This document shows, piece by piece, positions 1-11,987 of a stretch of 15,898 nucleotides of DNA (within the stretch, counting starts at the first letter, position 1; each line of letters starts with the position of its first letter). This stretch comes from Alphaproteobacteria bacterium. Lineage in GTDB: Bacteria > Pseudomonadota > Alphaproteobacteria > Reyranellales > Reyranellaceae. The stretch is taken from NCBI GenBank assembly GCA_013290035.1, contig JABCYT010000011.1, positions 1 through 15,898 on the forward strand, given 5' to 3'. The position numbers and the translations under genes were made by a program. The notes under the pieces are model-generated. The model did not search any database. It worked only from the letters and a program-made list of their open reading frames with translations, and was not told where the DNA came from.

Positions 1-1032
1 GTCGATATGGAAGGCGGTGACCCAATAGCGCAGAGAATCCATCACCATCTGCAGGACGCGCGGCGTCGAGAGATTGAGCGTGTTGCCGGTACCGGTGTCG
101 TTGACGCAATGGCGCGGATTGTCGGCCTCCAGGCGGTAGTAGCTCGCGTTGTCGAGGCCGCGGAACGACAGCGTCGGGCCCATCTCGCTGCCCTCGGCGG
201 TGTGATTGTAGACGACGTCGAGGATGACCTCGAGGCCGGCGGCGTGCAGACGGCGCACGGCGATGCGCATCTCGTCCAGGGTGTTGTCGGAGAGGTAGCG
301 CGGTTCGGGCGTGAAGAAGCCGATGCTGTTGTAGCCCCAGTAGTTGCGCAGGCCCTTCTGCAGCAAGGTGCGGTCCTGCACGAAGGCGTGGACCGGCAGC
401 AGCTCCACCGTCGTGACGCCGAGCCGCCGCATGTGGTCGATGAAATACGGATCGCCCAGCGCGGCAAAGGTGCCGCGCTCGTTGGGCCTGAGGTCGTGGC
501 GCAGCATGCTGAGGCCGCGGACATGGACTTCGTAGATGACGGTATCCGACCACGGCACGGCGGGCGGCCGGTCGTCGGCCCAGTTGAAGCTGTCGTCGGT
601 GACCACCGCCTTCAGCATGCCCGGCGCGCTGTCGCGCCGGTCGAAGGAAAGGTCGGCGCGCGGCGAGTTCACGCGATAGCCGAACAGAGCGTCGGACGAG
701 CGCAGTTCGCCGGCCAGGCGGCGCGCGTAGGGATCGAGCAGCAGCTTGTGATGGTTGAAGCGATGGCCGTGCTGCGGATCGTAGGGACCATGGGCGCGAT
801 AACCGTAGATCAGGCCGGCGCGCGCATTGGGCAGATAGCCGTGCCAGACCTCGTCGGTGCATTCCGGCATCTCGAAACGCTGGATCTCGCGCCGTCCCGA
901 CGGGTCGAACAGGCAAAGCTCGAGCCTGGTGGCGTTGGCCGAGAACACGGCAAAATTGATGCCGAGCCCGTCCCAGGTGGCGCCCAGCGGATAGGACGAG
1001 CCGGGCAGCAATCGATCAGGCCAGCCCACCAT
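1..1032 (-). CDS. glgX: Glycogen debranching enzyme GlgX, N-terminal part (runs off left edge)
   Basis: Isoamylase-type GH13 enzyme that hydrolyses alpha-1,6 branches of glycogen-like glucan in the cytoplasm. An open frame of exactly 344 codons starts at the ATG at 1032-1030 and continues past base 1; the family is usually about 650-700 residues. Visible are a CBM48-like N-terminal domain (residues about 10-110, with VWHGYLP at 62-68 and YGYRAHGPYDPQHGHRFN at 76-93, typical of GlgX), the start of the catalytic barrel (VIYEVHVRG at 165-173), NYWGYNSIGFF at 230-240, and GH13 region I DVVYNHT at 272-278. The last visible residues, FHID, lie just before the expected GFRFDLA region II, so the nucleophile is outside the window. 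The start follows the glgB stop by 2 bp with only a weak GAAGA upstream, which fits translational coupling. The identity is clear; the C-terminal half cannot be judged. Confidence 0.96.
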   Translation of the reverse strand, partial: MVGWPDRLLPGSSYPLGATWDGLGINFAVFSANATRLELCLFDPSGRREIQRFEMPECTDEVWHGYLPNARAGLIYGYRAHGPYDPQHGHRFNHHKLLLDPYARRLAGELRSSDALFGYRVNSPRADLSFDRRDSAPGMLKAVVTDDSFNWADDRPPAVPWSDTVIYEVHVRGLSMLRHDLRPNERGTFAALGDPYFIDHMRRLGVTTVELLPVHAFVQDRTLLQKGLRNYWGYNSIGFFTPEPRYLSDNTLDEMRIAVRRLHAAGLEVILDVVYNHTAEGSEMGPTLSFRGLDNASYYRLEADNPRHCVNDTGTGNTLNLSTPRVLQMVMDSLRYWVTAFHID

Positions 1033-1034
1033 GC

Positions 1035-3230
1035 TCAATCTTCGGCGCGCAGCATCACGGTCGCAAGCGGCGGCAGGGTGAGCAGGACGGAATGGGACTG
1101 GCCATGCGAGGGTTGGTCGAGCGAATGGACTGCGCCATCGTTGCCGAGATTAGTGCCGCCGTAAAAGCGCGAATCGGTGTTGGCGATTTCGCGCCAGCGG
1201 CCGCCCAGCGGCACGCCGATGCGATAGCCGTGGCGCGGCACGGGCGTCATGTTGCAGACGACCAGCACGGGCGAGCTGCCCTCCTCGCCCGAGCGCAGGA
1301 AGGCGAAGACGGAGTTGGCGCGGTCGTCGCCGATCAGCCAGCGGAAGCCCGACGGCTGGGAGTCAAGCTGATGCAGGGACGGCTCGCCGGCGTAGAGCCG
1401 GTTGAGGTCGCCGACCAGGCGCTGGACGCCGGCATGCATCGGATCGCCGAGCAGCGGCCAGTCGAGCTCGGCGTCGTGGTTCCACTCGCGTTCCTGGGCG
1501 ATCTCGCTGCCCATGAACAGCAGCTTCTTGCCCGGATGCGCCCACATGAAGCCGAGATAGGCGCGCAGGTTGGCGAAGCGCTGCCAGCGATCGCCCGGCA
1601 TCTTGCCGAGCAGCGAGCCTTTGCCGTACACGACCTCGTCGTGCGAGATCGGCAGGATGAATTTTTCCGAGAAGGCGTAGAGCAGGCCGAAGGTCATATC
1701 GTCGTGATGATAGGCGCGATGGATCGACTCATGCTCGATGTAGCGGAGCGTGTCGTGCATCCAGCCCATGTTCCATTTGAAGGAAAAGCCCAGCCCGTCG
1801 GGCGGCGGCGCGGTCACGCCGGGCCACGCCGTCGATTCCTCGGCAACGACGATGGCACCAGGGCAGCGTTCGGCCACCACCGCATTGAGATGGCGCAGGA
1901 ACCCCACCGCCTCGAGGTTCTCGCGTCCGCCATAGACGTTCGGGATCCAGGCATCGGCCGGCCGGCTGTAGTCGCGATAGAGCATCGACGCCACCGCATC
2001 GACCCTGAGGCCGTCGACGTGATAGCGCTCCAGCCAATGCAGCGCGCTCGCGATCAGGAAACCCTGAACCTCGTGCCGGCCGAAATTGTAGATGTAGGTA
2101 TTCCAATCACGGTGGAAGCCCTCGCGCGGATCGAGATACTCGTAGAGTGCCGTGCCGTCGAAGCGCGCCAGGCCGTGCGGATCGGTCGGGAAGTGCGCCG
2201 GCACCCAGTCGAGCAACAGGCCGATGTTCGCCGCATGCAAGGCGTCGACGAAGCGGGCAAAGGATTCGGGCGGCCCGAAGCGGGCGCTGGGCGCGAAGAG
2301 ACCGAGCGGCTGGTAACCCCACGAGCCGCCGAACGGATGCTCGGCGATCGGCAGCAGCTCGACGTGGGTGAAGCCGAGATCGGCGAGGTAGGGAATGAGC
2401 CGCTCGGTGGCGAGGTCCCACAGCGCGGTGCGCTCGCCGTCGGCCGGCCGCAACCACGATCCGATATGGACCTCGTAGATCGAGATCGGCGCCGCCGCGG
2501 ACTGCCGCTCGGCGCGGCTCGCCATCCAGCGCTCGTCGCTCCAGCGCCACGAATGGGGCGACGCCACGACGGAGGCGGTGGCCGGCGCGGGCTCGGCCTG
2601 CTGCGCCACCGGGTCGGCCTTGGCGGGCAGGCGCATGCCGCCGGCGCCGACGATGTCGAACTTGTAGGCCGCACCTGCGCCCAGACGCGGTACGAAGAGT
2701 TCCCAGATGCCTGCGGGAAAGCGCAGGCGCATGGGATGGCGGCGCGCGTCCCACGAATTGAAATCGCCGATCACCGCCACACGTTCGGCGTTGGGCGCCC
2801 ACACCGCGAAGCGCACGCCCGGAACGCCCTCGACCGTGACGACATTGGCACCCAGCGCGTCGGCCAGGCGAAAATGTCGCCCCTCGTTGAACAGATGGAG
2901 GTCGAGCTCGCCCAGCAACGGACCGAAAGCGTAAGGATCCTCGGTCTCCTGCTCCGCGCCGGGCCATTCTATGCGCAGCAGATAGGGCGAAGCATCGGAC
3001 ACCGGACCTTCGAACAGGCCAGGCACCTCGCCTTCGAACAATCGGCCGAGCGGCGTTCGATCAGCTCGGCGCAGCACTTCGACCGAATGAGCCCCCGGCA
3101 GGAAAGCACGGATCGTGCGGCCGGCCGGGCCGTCATGCGGACCCAGCACCTTGAAGGCATCGCGATGGCGCGCCATCGCCAGCGCTTCGGCGTCGGGGCG
3201 ATCCAGCCGGCCGGGCGCCGCTGCCGTCAC
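1035..3230 (-). CDS. glgB: 1,4-alpha-glucan branching enzyme GlgB
   Basis: Cytoplasmic GH13 transglycosylase that cuts alpha-1,4 chains and re-attaches them in alpha-1,6 linkage. It has 731 residues, the normal size for bacterial GlgB with both N-terminal modules. N1 lies at about 20-110 ([11 protein letters not shown] at 24-34), CBM48 at about 115-200 ([20 protein letters not shown] at 141-160), the catalytic barrel at about 245-600, and a C-terminal beta domain follows. Catalytic residues are visible: nucleophile D411 in [10 protein letters not shown], acid/base E464 in VVAEEST, and D531 in [14 protein letters not shown]. The start is a GTG whose bases overlap the treS stop (GTGA, 4 bp). 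No clear Shine-Dalgarno precedes it, so coupling to treS translation is inferred. An ATG at codon 19 is a possible alternative start. Its place between treS-mak and glgX fits branching of the glucan made by GlgE. No sign of damage. Confidence 0.97.
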   Translation of the reverse strand: MTAAAPGRLDRPDAEALAMARHRDAFKVLGPHDGPAGRTIRAFLPGAHSVEVLRRADRTPLGRLFEGEVPGLFEGPVSDASPYLLRIEWPGAEQETEDPYAFGPLLGELDLHLFNEGRHFRLADALGANVVTVEGVPGVRFAVWAPNAERVAVIGDFNSWDARRHPMRLRFPAGIWELFVPRLGAGAAYKFDIVGAGGMRLPAKADPVAQQAEPAPATASVVASPHSWRWSDERWMASRAERQSAAAPISIYEVHIGSWLRPADGERTALWDLATERLIPYLADLGFTHVELLPIAEHPFGGSWGYQPLGLFAPSARFGPPESFARFVDALHAANIGLLLDWVPAHFPTDPHGLARFDGTALYEYLDPREGFHRDWNTYIYNFGRHEVQGFLIASALHWLERYHVDGLRVDAVASMLYRDYSRPADAWIPNVYGGRENLEAVGFLRHLNAVVAERCPGAIVVAEESTAWPGVTAPPPDGLGFSFKWNMGWMHDTLRYIEHESIHRAYHHDDMTFGLLYAFSEKFILPISHDEVVYGKGSLLGKMPGDRWQRFANLRAYLGFMWAHPGKKLLFMGSEIAQEREWNHDAELDWPLLGDPMHAGVQRLVGDLNRLYAGEPSLHQLDSQPSGFRWLIGDDRANSVFAFLRSGEEGSSPVLVVCNMTPVPRHGYRIGVPLGGRWREIANTDSRFYGGTNLGNDGAVHSLDQPSHGQSHSVLLTLPPLATVMLRAED

Positions 3231-6200
3231 GAGGAGGCACCCGGCGCAGGGGCGAGAAGGCGGTTGGCGATGCGCGCCAGGCCGCCCACCGGGATGGCGA
3301 GCCAGGTCGGCCGGTTGGCCGCCTCGTAGCTCACCTCGTAGGCCGCCTTCTCGATCAGGAAGAAGTCGAGCAGTTGGCTGCCCTTCTTGCCGGACCTGCC
3401 GGTGGCCTCGCGATAGCCGCCCATGAACGCCTTTCCGGCGCCCTCGCGCAGCCGCGTTATCAGCCTCTGGCGCCGTCCCGGCGACACGCGGCGTGCAATC
3501 ACGTTCTTGGGGTCGAGCGCCGTCGCCGCCGCATAGTCGATGGAGCGCAACAGGCCTGCGACGTCGCGCAAGGGGCTCGCCTTGGCGCGGCGTTCGGCCA
3601 GCGGCCGCGCCGGCTCGCCCTCGAAGTCGATAATGTAAGCGTCGGCGCTGGCGACCAGCACCTGGCCCAGGTGAAAGTCGCCATGGATGCGCGTCATGAG
3701 CGTACCTTCGCCGCTCTCGCCCAACCGGCGCAGCGCCTGTTCCAGCGCCTCGCGGTTGGCGAGCAGCGCGCGGGCGTCGGCTTCGACCGCTTCGTCGTCC
3801 CAGTCCTTGCGAGCGGCGATGGCGTCGAACGCTCCCGACATCAGCTCCATCGCCCGCCCGATCCAGGCCTCGACGTCCTGACGGCTCGCCAACTGTGGCG
3901 CGAAGGCCGGATCGTCGGTGGGCTGCGCCAGCACGGTGTGCATGATGCCGAGCTGCCTGCCGATCGCCGCGGCGAGGGTGTGATAGTCGCGGATGTCGTC
4001 GCCCCGCGATTCGGCGGAAGCCTCGCGGCTCGCCGTGGCGTCGAACGCGCGGTTGACCTGATTGAGGGCCCAGGTCCAGGCATCGCCCTGATTGCGCACG
4101 AAAGCCTGGGCAACCGCCAGCGCATGGCGTTGCCCGTCGGCATCGATGCGGCTCACCTCGCCCAGAAGCGCCGGCGCATTGGCAAAATTGTGAGCCGTGA
4201 GATAGCGGCCCATCTCGGCCTCAGGATGCTCGCCCGTCGAGATACGGCGGAAGATCTTCAGCATCACCGCGTCGTCGACGATCAGCGAGCTGTTCGACTG
4301 CTCGGCCGTCAGCCACATGACGGGAGCGTCGGCCGGCCGGCGCAGGACCTCGATCTTGTCAGCCGCCGGCTCGAAGACGATCTGGCCTTCCGGCGTGTCG
4401 ATGCGCTGGGCATCGGCCAGCGAAGACAGCATCTGGCGCGCAAAGACCGGCAGCGAGAAGGCGTCGGTCAAAAGGCCGACGCGCCGGCCGCGCCGCACGC
4501 GCGCCAGCGCAAGCTGCGACGGCAAGGCGGCACCCGGTTCATCTTCCCAGCACATCGACAGCGGCAGTTGCCAGCGGCTGACCGCGCCGTCGGTCTTGAC
4601 CTCGATCTCGGCCAGCAGCATGTCGCGCTCGCCGCCCAACCGTGCCGTGTAGGCGATGTGTGCGGATTGCAGGATCTGGTCCTTGGCGCCGAACCAGCGG
4701 CGTTTATGCAGGTAAGGCGGCAGCGTCTCGCGCTCGAGGACGGGCGCGGCGGATTCAAGCGCTTCGTCGAGCCGGTTGCGCAGCACGACAGTGACATAGT
4801 CCGGCATCGGTTCGGGCGCCGGCGTGTGCCACGACGGTGATTCGCTCTCGCTGGTCAAGATGAACCAGTAGAAGCCGAAGGGTGGCAGGGTGAGCAGGTA
4901 GGTAAGCTTGCCGATCGGCGGGAACAGCGAGCCGCCGGTCAGCTCGACCGGCACGCGGCCGTTGAATTCCGAGAGGTCGAGCTCGACCGCCTGCGGCGTG
5001 TGCGAGACGTTGGCCACGCACAGGATGACCTCGCCGTCGAGCTCGCGCAGGTAGGCGAGCACCTTGCGGTTCATGGGGTAGAGGAAGCGCAGACCGCCGC
5101 GCCCAAAGGCGGCGTGCTGTCGCCGGATGGCGAGCATGCGGCGCATCCAGTGCAGCAGCGAATGGGCGTCGCGTGTCTGAGCCTCGGCGTTGATCGTCTC
5201 GTAGCCGTAGAGCGCGTCCATGATCACGGGCAACGCCAGCGCCGCCGGATCGGCACGCGAGAAGCCACCGTTGCGGTCGGGCGACCATTGCATGGGCGTA
5301 CGGACGCCGTCGCGGTCGCCCAGCCGGATATTGTCGCCCATGCCGAGCTCGTCGCCGTAATAGATCACCGGCGCGCCGGGCATGGAGAACAACAGGCTGT
5401 TCATCAGCTCGATGCGGCGGCGGTCGCGCTCCAGCAACGGCGCCAGGCGGCGACGGATGCCGAGATTGAGCCTGGCGCGCCGGTCGGTGGCGTAGGTCTG
5501 CCACAGATAATCGCGCTCCGAATCGGTCACCATCTCGAGCGTGAGCTCGTCGTGATTGCGCAGGAAGATCGCCCACTGGCAATTGTCGGGGATCTGCGGC
5601 GTCTGGCGCATGATGTCGGTGATCGGAAAGCGATCCTCGCGCGCCAGCGCCATGTACATGCGCGGCATCAATGGGAAGTGGAACGCCATGTGGCATTCGT
5701 CGCCCTGGCCGAAATATTCCTTGGTGTCCTCCGGCCATTGATTGGCCTCGGCCAGCAGCATGCGGCCGGGATACGAGGCGTCGAGATCGGCGCGAATACG
5801 TCGCAGCACGTCATGCGTTTCCGGCAAGTTCTCGTTGTTGGTGCCCTCGCGTTCCACGAGATAAGGCACGGCATCGAGCCGCAACCCGTCAACACCCATG
5901 TCGAGCCAGAAGTGCATGATCCGCAGCACCGCCTTCAGCACTTCGGGATTGTCGAAATTCAAGTCGGGCTGGTGAGCGTAGAAGCGATGCCAATAGTAGG
6001 CGTTGGCTACGGGGTCCCAGGTCCAGTTCGAGCGCTGGGTATCGAGGAAGATGATGCGCGTGCCGTCATATTTCTGGTCGTTGTCCGACCAGACGTAGAA
6101 GTTGCGCTCGGGCGATCCCGCCGGCGCCTGGCGGGCGCGCTGGAACCAGGCATGCTGGTCGGAGGTGTGGTTGATCACCAGCTCGGTGATGACGCGAATG

Positions 6201-6528
6201 CCGCGCTGATGCGCCTCTTCGATGAAGCGCTTCACGTCGTCGAGCGTGCCGTACTCGGGATGGACTGCGGTGTACTCGGCGATGTCATAGCCGTCATCGA
6301 GCCGCGGCGAGGGATAAAAGGGCAGCAGCCACAGCGTGTTGACGCCAAGCTCGGCGATGTAATCGAGCTTTGAGATCAAGCCGGGAAAGTCGCCGATGCC
6401 GTCGTTGTCGGCATCGAAGAAGGACTTTACGTGAAGCTGGTAGATGATCGCATCCTTGTACCAGAGCGCGTCCTGCGCGACTGGCAACTGGCCGGCGGCC
6501 AGCGGGGCATTCATGACGGGTGGCGCAT

Positions 6529-6532
<4 letters not shown>
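3227..6532 (-). CDS. treS: Trehalose synthase fused to maltokinase (TreS-Mak)
   Basis: Bifunctional protein. TreS (GH13) interconverts trehalose and maltose; the C-terminal kinase phosphorylates maltose with ATP to maltose 1-phosphate, the GlgE donor. It has 1,101 residues from the ATG at 6532-6530. TreS spans about 22-565: [20 protein letters not shown] at 24-43, [12 protein letters not shown] at 119-130, nucleophile D220 in [10 protein letters not shown], acid/base E262 in [11 protein letters not shown], and D328 in [10 protein letters not shown]. The kinase spans about 580-1101: RRWFGAKDQ at 611-619, catalytic loop HGDFHLGQ at 950-957 (D952), metal-binding DFEGEP from D969, then [17 protein letters not shown]. 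This ATG was chosen because GAGGA lies 8 nt upstream (6541-6545) and the ATGA overlaps the glgE stop; the same frame is open upstream to 6619, inside glgE. TreS-Mak fusions are known in proteobacteria. Both active sites look intact. Confidence 0.97.
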
Positions 6533-9677
<3,145 letters not shown>

Positions 9678-9693
<16 letters not shown>

Positions 9694-9719
9694 GACAACC
9701 CAACCATCGGCGAGATCAT
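9678..9719 (-). other. Possible 13-codon leader ORF overlapping the glgE start
   Basis: A 13-residue frame (MISPMVGLSWAGV, TGA stop at 9680-9678) begins at the ATG at 9719-9717. GGAGG sits 5 nt before that ATG, far better than anything in front of the glgE ATG. The leader stops 15 nt inside glgE in another frame, so terminating ribosomes would be next to the glgE start. It could couple or tune glgE translation. It could also be chance, or the GGAGGA could serve an uncharacterised in-frame start. No run of a single amino acid that would suggest attenuation is present. Confidence 0.3.
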
Positions 9720-9726
9720 TGGTTCC
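9702..9726 (-). promoter_or_regulatory. Possible EcfG-type general stress promoter before glgE
   Basis: On the minus strand GGAAC (9726-9722) is followed after 16 nt by GGTT (9705-9702). The alphaproteobacterial EcfG/RpoE2 consensus is GGAAC-N16/17-CGTT, so the -35 matches fully and the -10 matches 3 of 4. Transcription would begin very near the ATG at 9693, giving a leaderless or near-leaderless mRNA. Trehalose and glycogen genes are common EcfG targets. The motif is short and could occur by chance; no clear sigma-70 promoter was found in 9694-9805. Confidence 0.25.
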
Positions 9727-9805
9727 TCCGCGCAAGGTCCGCTGGAGTCGATATCACACTGCGCGCGCGAGACCTATGCGCAACATTTTTGTCAGCGGCA
9801 TGACA

Positions 9806-10786
9806 TCACGCCGCCGCCCTCAGCAACAGCTTGCCGGCGACGTGGCGTCCTTCGAGCCGTCGATGCATGTCGGCGGCCTGGCTGAGGGGAAACACCGCCT
9901 CGATCGGCACTTTCAGCCATCCCTCGGCGATGCCGGCCAGCACATGATCGACGCCGGCCTGCCATTCTGGCGAGGCGTGATCGACATGGCCGAGATGCAG
10001 GCGGGTGAAGGTTTGCGAGCGCGGCAGGATGCGCTCGCGGATGTTCTTGAAGGGCTGGCCCTCGGCCTCGCCGATGCTGATCACGTGGCCGAGCTTCCTG
10101 ACCACGTTGAAGGTGCGGTCGAGCATGGTGGCACCGTAGGAATCGATGGCGAGGTCGACGCCTTTGCCGTTGGTGAAGTCGAGCACGGCCTTCTCGAAAT
10201 CCTCCTGACTCGTCACCACGACGCGGGACGCGCCGTATTCCAGCGCACGCTTCTCCTTGCCCGGCGTGCCGGTCGTGCCGATCACCCGCGCGCCGGCATG
10301 GACCGCGAGCTGGGTGCAGGCGAGCCCGACGCCGCCGCCGATGGCATTGACCAGGACAGTGTCGCCCCGTTGCAGTCCGTAGATCGTCCACAGCATGTGA
10401 TAGGCGGTAAGCGCCTGGATCGGGAACGCCGCGCCGACATCGAGACCGACGCCATCGGGCAGCTTGATAAGACCGATGGCGGGCGCCACGCATTTCTCGG
10501 CATAGGCGCCGCCTTTCTCCGGGAAGCTCGCGACCTTGTCGCCCACCTTCACGCCTGAAACGCCTGCGCCCAGGGCAGCGACCGTGCCCGAGACCTCGAA
10601 ACCCAGCACCATGGGATAGGTCATGGCGTGCGGGTAGATGCCCATCCTGACCTGCGTGTCGGCCCAGTTGCAGCCGGCATAGGCGACGTCGAGCAGCACC
10701 TCGCCCGGGCCGGGCACCGGATCGGGCATGTCGGCCACGGTGAGCTGCTCGGGACCGCCCGTGGCGTGGATGACGACGGCTTTCAT
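9806..10786 (-). CDS. Quinone-oxidoreductase-like MDR family NADPH dehydrogenase
   Basis: Medium-chain dehydrogenase/reductase of the quinone oxidoreductase (QOR) type, predicted to reduce a quinone or an alpha,beta-unsaturated carbonyl with NADPH in the cytoplasm. It has 326 residues, normal for the family. The N-terminal GroES-like domain (1-about 120) has YAGCNWADTQVRMGIYP at 36-52 and GFEVSGTV at 62-69. The Rossmann domain has the nucleotide motif AIGGGVG at 148-154, in place of the common AAAGGVG. No Cys/His ligand set for structural or catalytic zinc is evident, as expected for zinc-free QORs. The start at ATG 10786-10784 is fixed by GGGAGGA 4 nt upstream (10791-10797); the same frame is open to 10840 without such a site. 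It is transcribed towards glgE with a 112 bp gap, so read-through is possible, but no functional link to glucan metabolism is apparent. The substrate is unknown. Confidence 0.93.
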   Translation of the reverse strand: MKAVVIHATGGPEQLTVADMPDPVPGPGEVLLDVAYAGCNWADTQVRMGIYPHAMTYPMVLGFEVSGTVAALGAGVSGVKVGDKVASFPEKGGAYAEKCVAPAIGLIKLPDGVGLDVGAAFPIQALTAYHMLWTIYGLQRGDTVLVNAIGGGVGLACTQLAVHAGARVIGTTGTPGKEKRALEYGASRVVVTSQEDFEKAVLDFTNGKGVDLAIDSYGATMLDRTFNVVRKLGHVISIGEAEGQPFKNIRERILPRSQTFTRLHLGHVDHASPEWQAGVDHVLAGIAEGWLKVPIEAVFPLSQAADMHRRLEGRHVAGKLLLRAAA

Positions 10787-10812
10787 GATTTCCTCCCGAC
10801 GAACGATGTCTA

Positions 10813-10834
10813 TGGTGTTGCAAGTTCGACACCA
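10813..10834. repeat. Inverted repeat in the leader of the QOR gene
   Basis: TGGTGTTG (10813-10820) and CGACACCA (10827-10834) are inverted copies (7 of 8 paired) around a 6-nt centre. The element lies 27-48 nt upstream of the QOR start codon. It could be an operator for a dimeric repressor or an RNA hairpin in the 5' leader. No T-tract follows on either strand, so it is not an intrinsic terminator. Confidence 0.4.
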
Positions 10835-10897
10835 GCTCACGCCACCATCAAAAACAGCATGTTGACGGGAAGGTCGGCCCAGCGGAAGCTCGCGACA

Positions 10898-10917
10898 TAA
10901 AATCTATCAAGCGTTAG
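10898..10917 (+). promoter_or_regulatory. Predicted -10 element and operator for the dioxygenase-SDR unit
   Basis: TAAAAT (10898-10903, 5 of 6 to TATAAT) directly abuts the imperfect palindrome CTATCAAGCGTTAG (10904-10917), whose right arm merges into the AGGAA ribosome site (10916-10920) of the dioxygenase gene. No good -35 lies 16-18 bp upstream. A near-identical arrangement occurs before the binding-protein gene at 15774-15795. A regulator bound here would block transcription start. The regulator (TetR type is a guess from site size) is not seen in the window. Confidence 0.5.
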
Positions 10918-10925
10918 GAAATGCC

Positions 10926-11963
10926 ATGGCTGAAATCCTCGCCCTCGGAATTTCGCATTATCCGCCTCTCACCGGCCCCGACGAGCGCATGTCGTGGATC
11001 CTGAAGCGCATGCTGCAGAATCCACAGCTGCCGGAGGCGCTCAGGAGTCCCGCGGGCTGGCCCGAGCCGATGCGCGCCGAATGGGGCAACGACGAGGGCA
11101 CATCGGCAGCGACGCGTCACCGCGCCGACCTGGTCGGCTGGCTGGAGAAGACCCGGGCCGCGCTCGACGCCTTCAAGCCCGACTTCGTCCTGATGTGGGG
11201 TGACGACCAGTACGAGAACTTCAAGGAGGATATCGTCCCGCCCTACTGCATCAGCGCCTACGAGCGCTTCCGCTTCACGGCGCCCGCCGGCAACGTGTGG
11301 GGCGAGAAGGACAAGACCTTCGACCTGCCGGGACACCGGGCAGCCGCCAAGATGCTGGCCAGCCGGCTGATCGAGGAAGGCTTCGATACCGCCTATGCCT
11401 ACAAGCCGCTGCATCACGCGCTGGGGCACGCCTTCACCAACGCGGTGATGTATCTCGACTATGCCCGCAAGGGCTTCGACTATCCGATCGTTCCCTTCGC
11501 CATCAACTGCTACGGCCGGCGTGTCCTTGCCCAGCGCGGCGGCCTGCCGGTGTTCGACCGGGTGATCGCCGACGCCGACCTCGATCCGCCGGCGCCGACA
11601 CCCAAGCGGCTGTTCGACCTCGGCGCGGCGACGGCGCGCATTCTGGCCGAGTCTCCCTACCGGGTGGCGCTGCTCGCCTCCTCGGGCTGGTCGCACGCCT
11701 TCCTGACCGCCAAGAACCACTACCTCTATCCCGACACGCCGGCCGACCGGCGGATGTACGACGCACTGTGCGCCAGCGACTGGCAGACCTGGCGCAACTG
11801 CTCGGGCACGGCGGTGGAAGACAGCGGCCAGCAGGAGATCCTGAACTGGATGTGCCTGGCAGGCGCGATGAGCGAGCTCAAGCGCAAGCCCAAGGAGACG
11901 GGCTTCGTCGACACCTGGATCTTCAATTCGTCGAAGGCGTTCCTGATCGCCCCTCCGAACTGA
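10926..11963 (+). CDS. Class III extradiol ring-cleavage dioxygenase, LigB-like
   Basis: Predicted to open a catechol-type aromatic ring next to the hydroxyls using non-haem iron and oxygen, in the cytoplasm. It has 345 residues, within the LigB-superfamily range. Visible motifs match the protocatechuate 4,5-dioxygenase beta subunit: GISHYPP (8-14) with ligand H11, LLASSGWSHAFL (249-260) with H256 matching the catalytic His, and SGQQEILNWMCLAGAM (300-315) with E304 matching the Glu ligand. Where LigB has NDH with its second His ligand, this protein has WGDDQYENF (91-99), placing Gln95 at the ligand position. No LigA-like alpha subunit gene is adjacent, so it probably works alone. The start at ATG 10926 has AGGAA 5 nt upstream. 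It is 24 nt from the SDR gene and likely co-transcribed with it. Ring cleavage is likely but the substrate is unknown, and a non-cleaving LigB/MEMO-like role is possible given the ligand change. Confidence 0.82.
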   Translation: MAEILALGISHYPPLTGPDERMSWILKRMLQNPQLPEALRSPAGWPEPMRAEWGNDEGTSAATRHRADLVGWLEKTRAALDAFKPDFVLMWGDDQYENFKEDIVPPYCISAYERFRFTAPAGNVWGEKDKTFDLPGHRAAAKMLASRLIEEGFDTAYAYKPLHHALGHAFTNAVMYLDYARKGFDYPIVPFAINCYGRRVLAQRGGLPVFDRVIADADLDPPAPTPKRLFDLGAATARILAESPYRVALLASSGWSHAFLTAKNHYLYPDTPADRRMYDALCASDWQTWRNCSGTAVEDSGQQEILNWMCLAGAMSELKRKPKETGFVDTWIFNSSKAFLIAPPN

Positions 11964-11987
11964 TCGGGCGAATAGAGGGACCGAGAC

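Noticed and set aside
1092..3329. Plus-strand open frame of 745 codons antisense to glgB
   Set aside because: Shadow of glgB; no family motifs, whereas GlgB catalytic motifs are complete on the minus strand.
3374..6373. Plus-strand open frames antisense to treS-mak (488 and 457 codons)
   Set aside because: No recognisable motifs; the intact TreS and kinase motifs lie on the opposite strand.
9791..9804. GTCA/TGAC hairpin after the QOR gene as a terminator
   Set aside because: Only 4 bp of stem, and the T-tract is on the wrong side for the minus-strand transcript (A5 follows it).
10787..10840. N-terminal extension of the QOR protein
   Set aside because: The family begins at MKAVVI; GGGAGGA precedes that ATG and nothing comparable precedes the upstream start.
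10862..10903. TTGACG (10862-10867) as the -35 box for the TAAAAT at 10898
   Set aside because: The spacing is 30 bp, far from the usual 16-18 bp.
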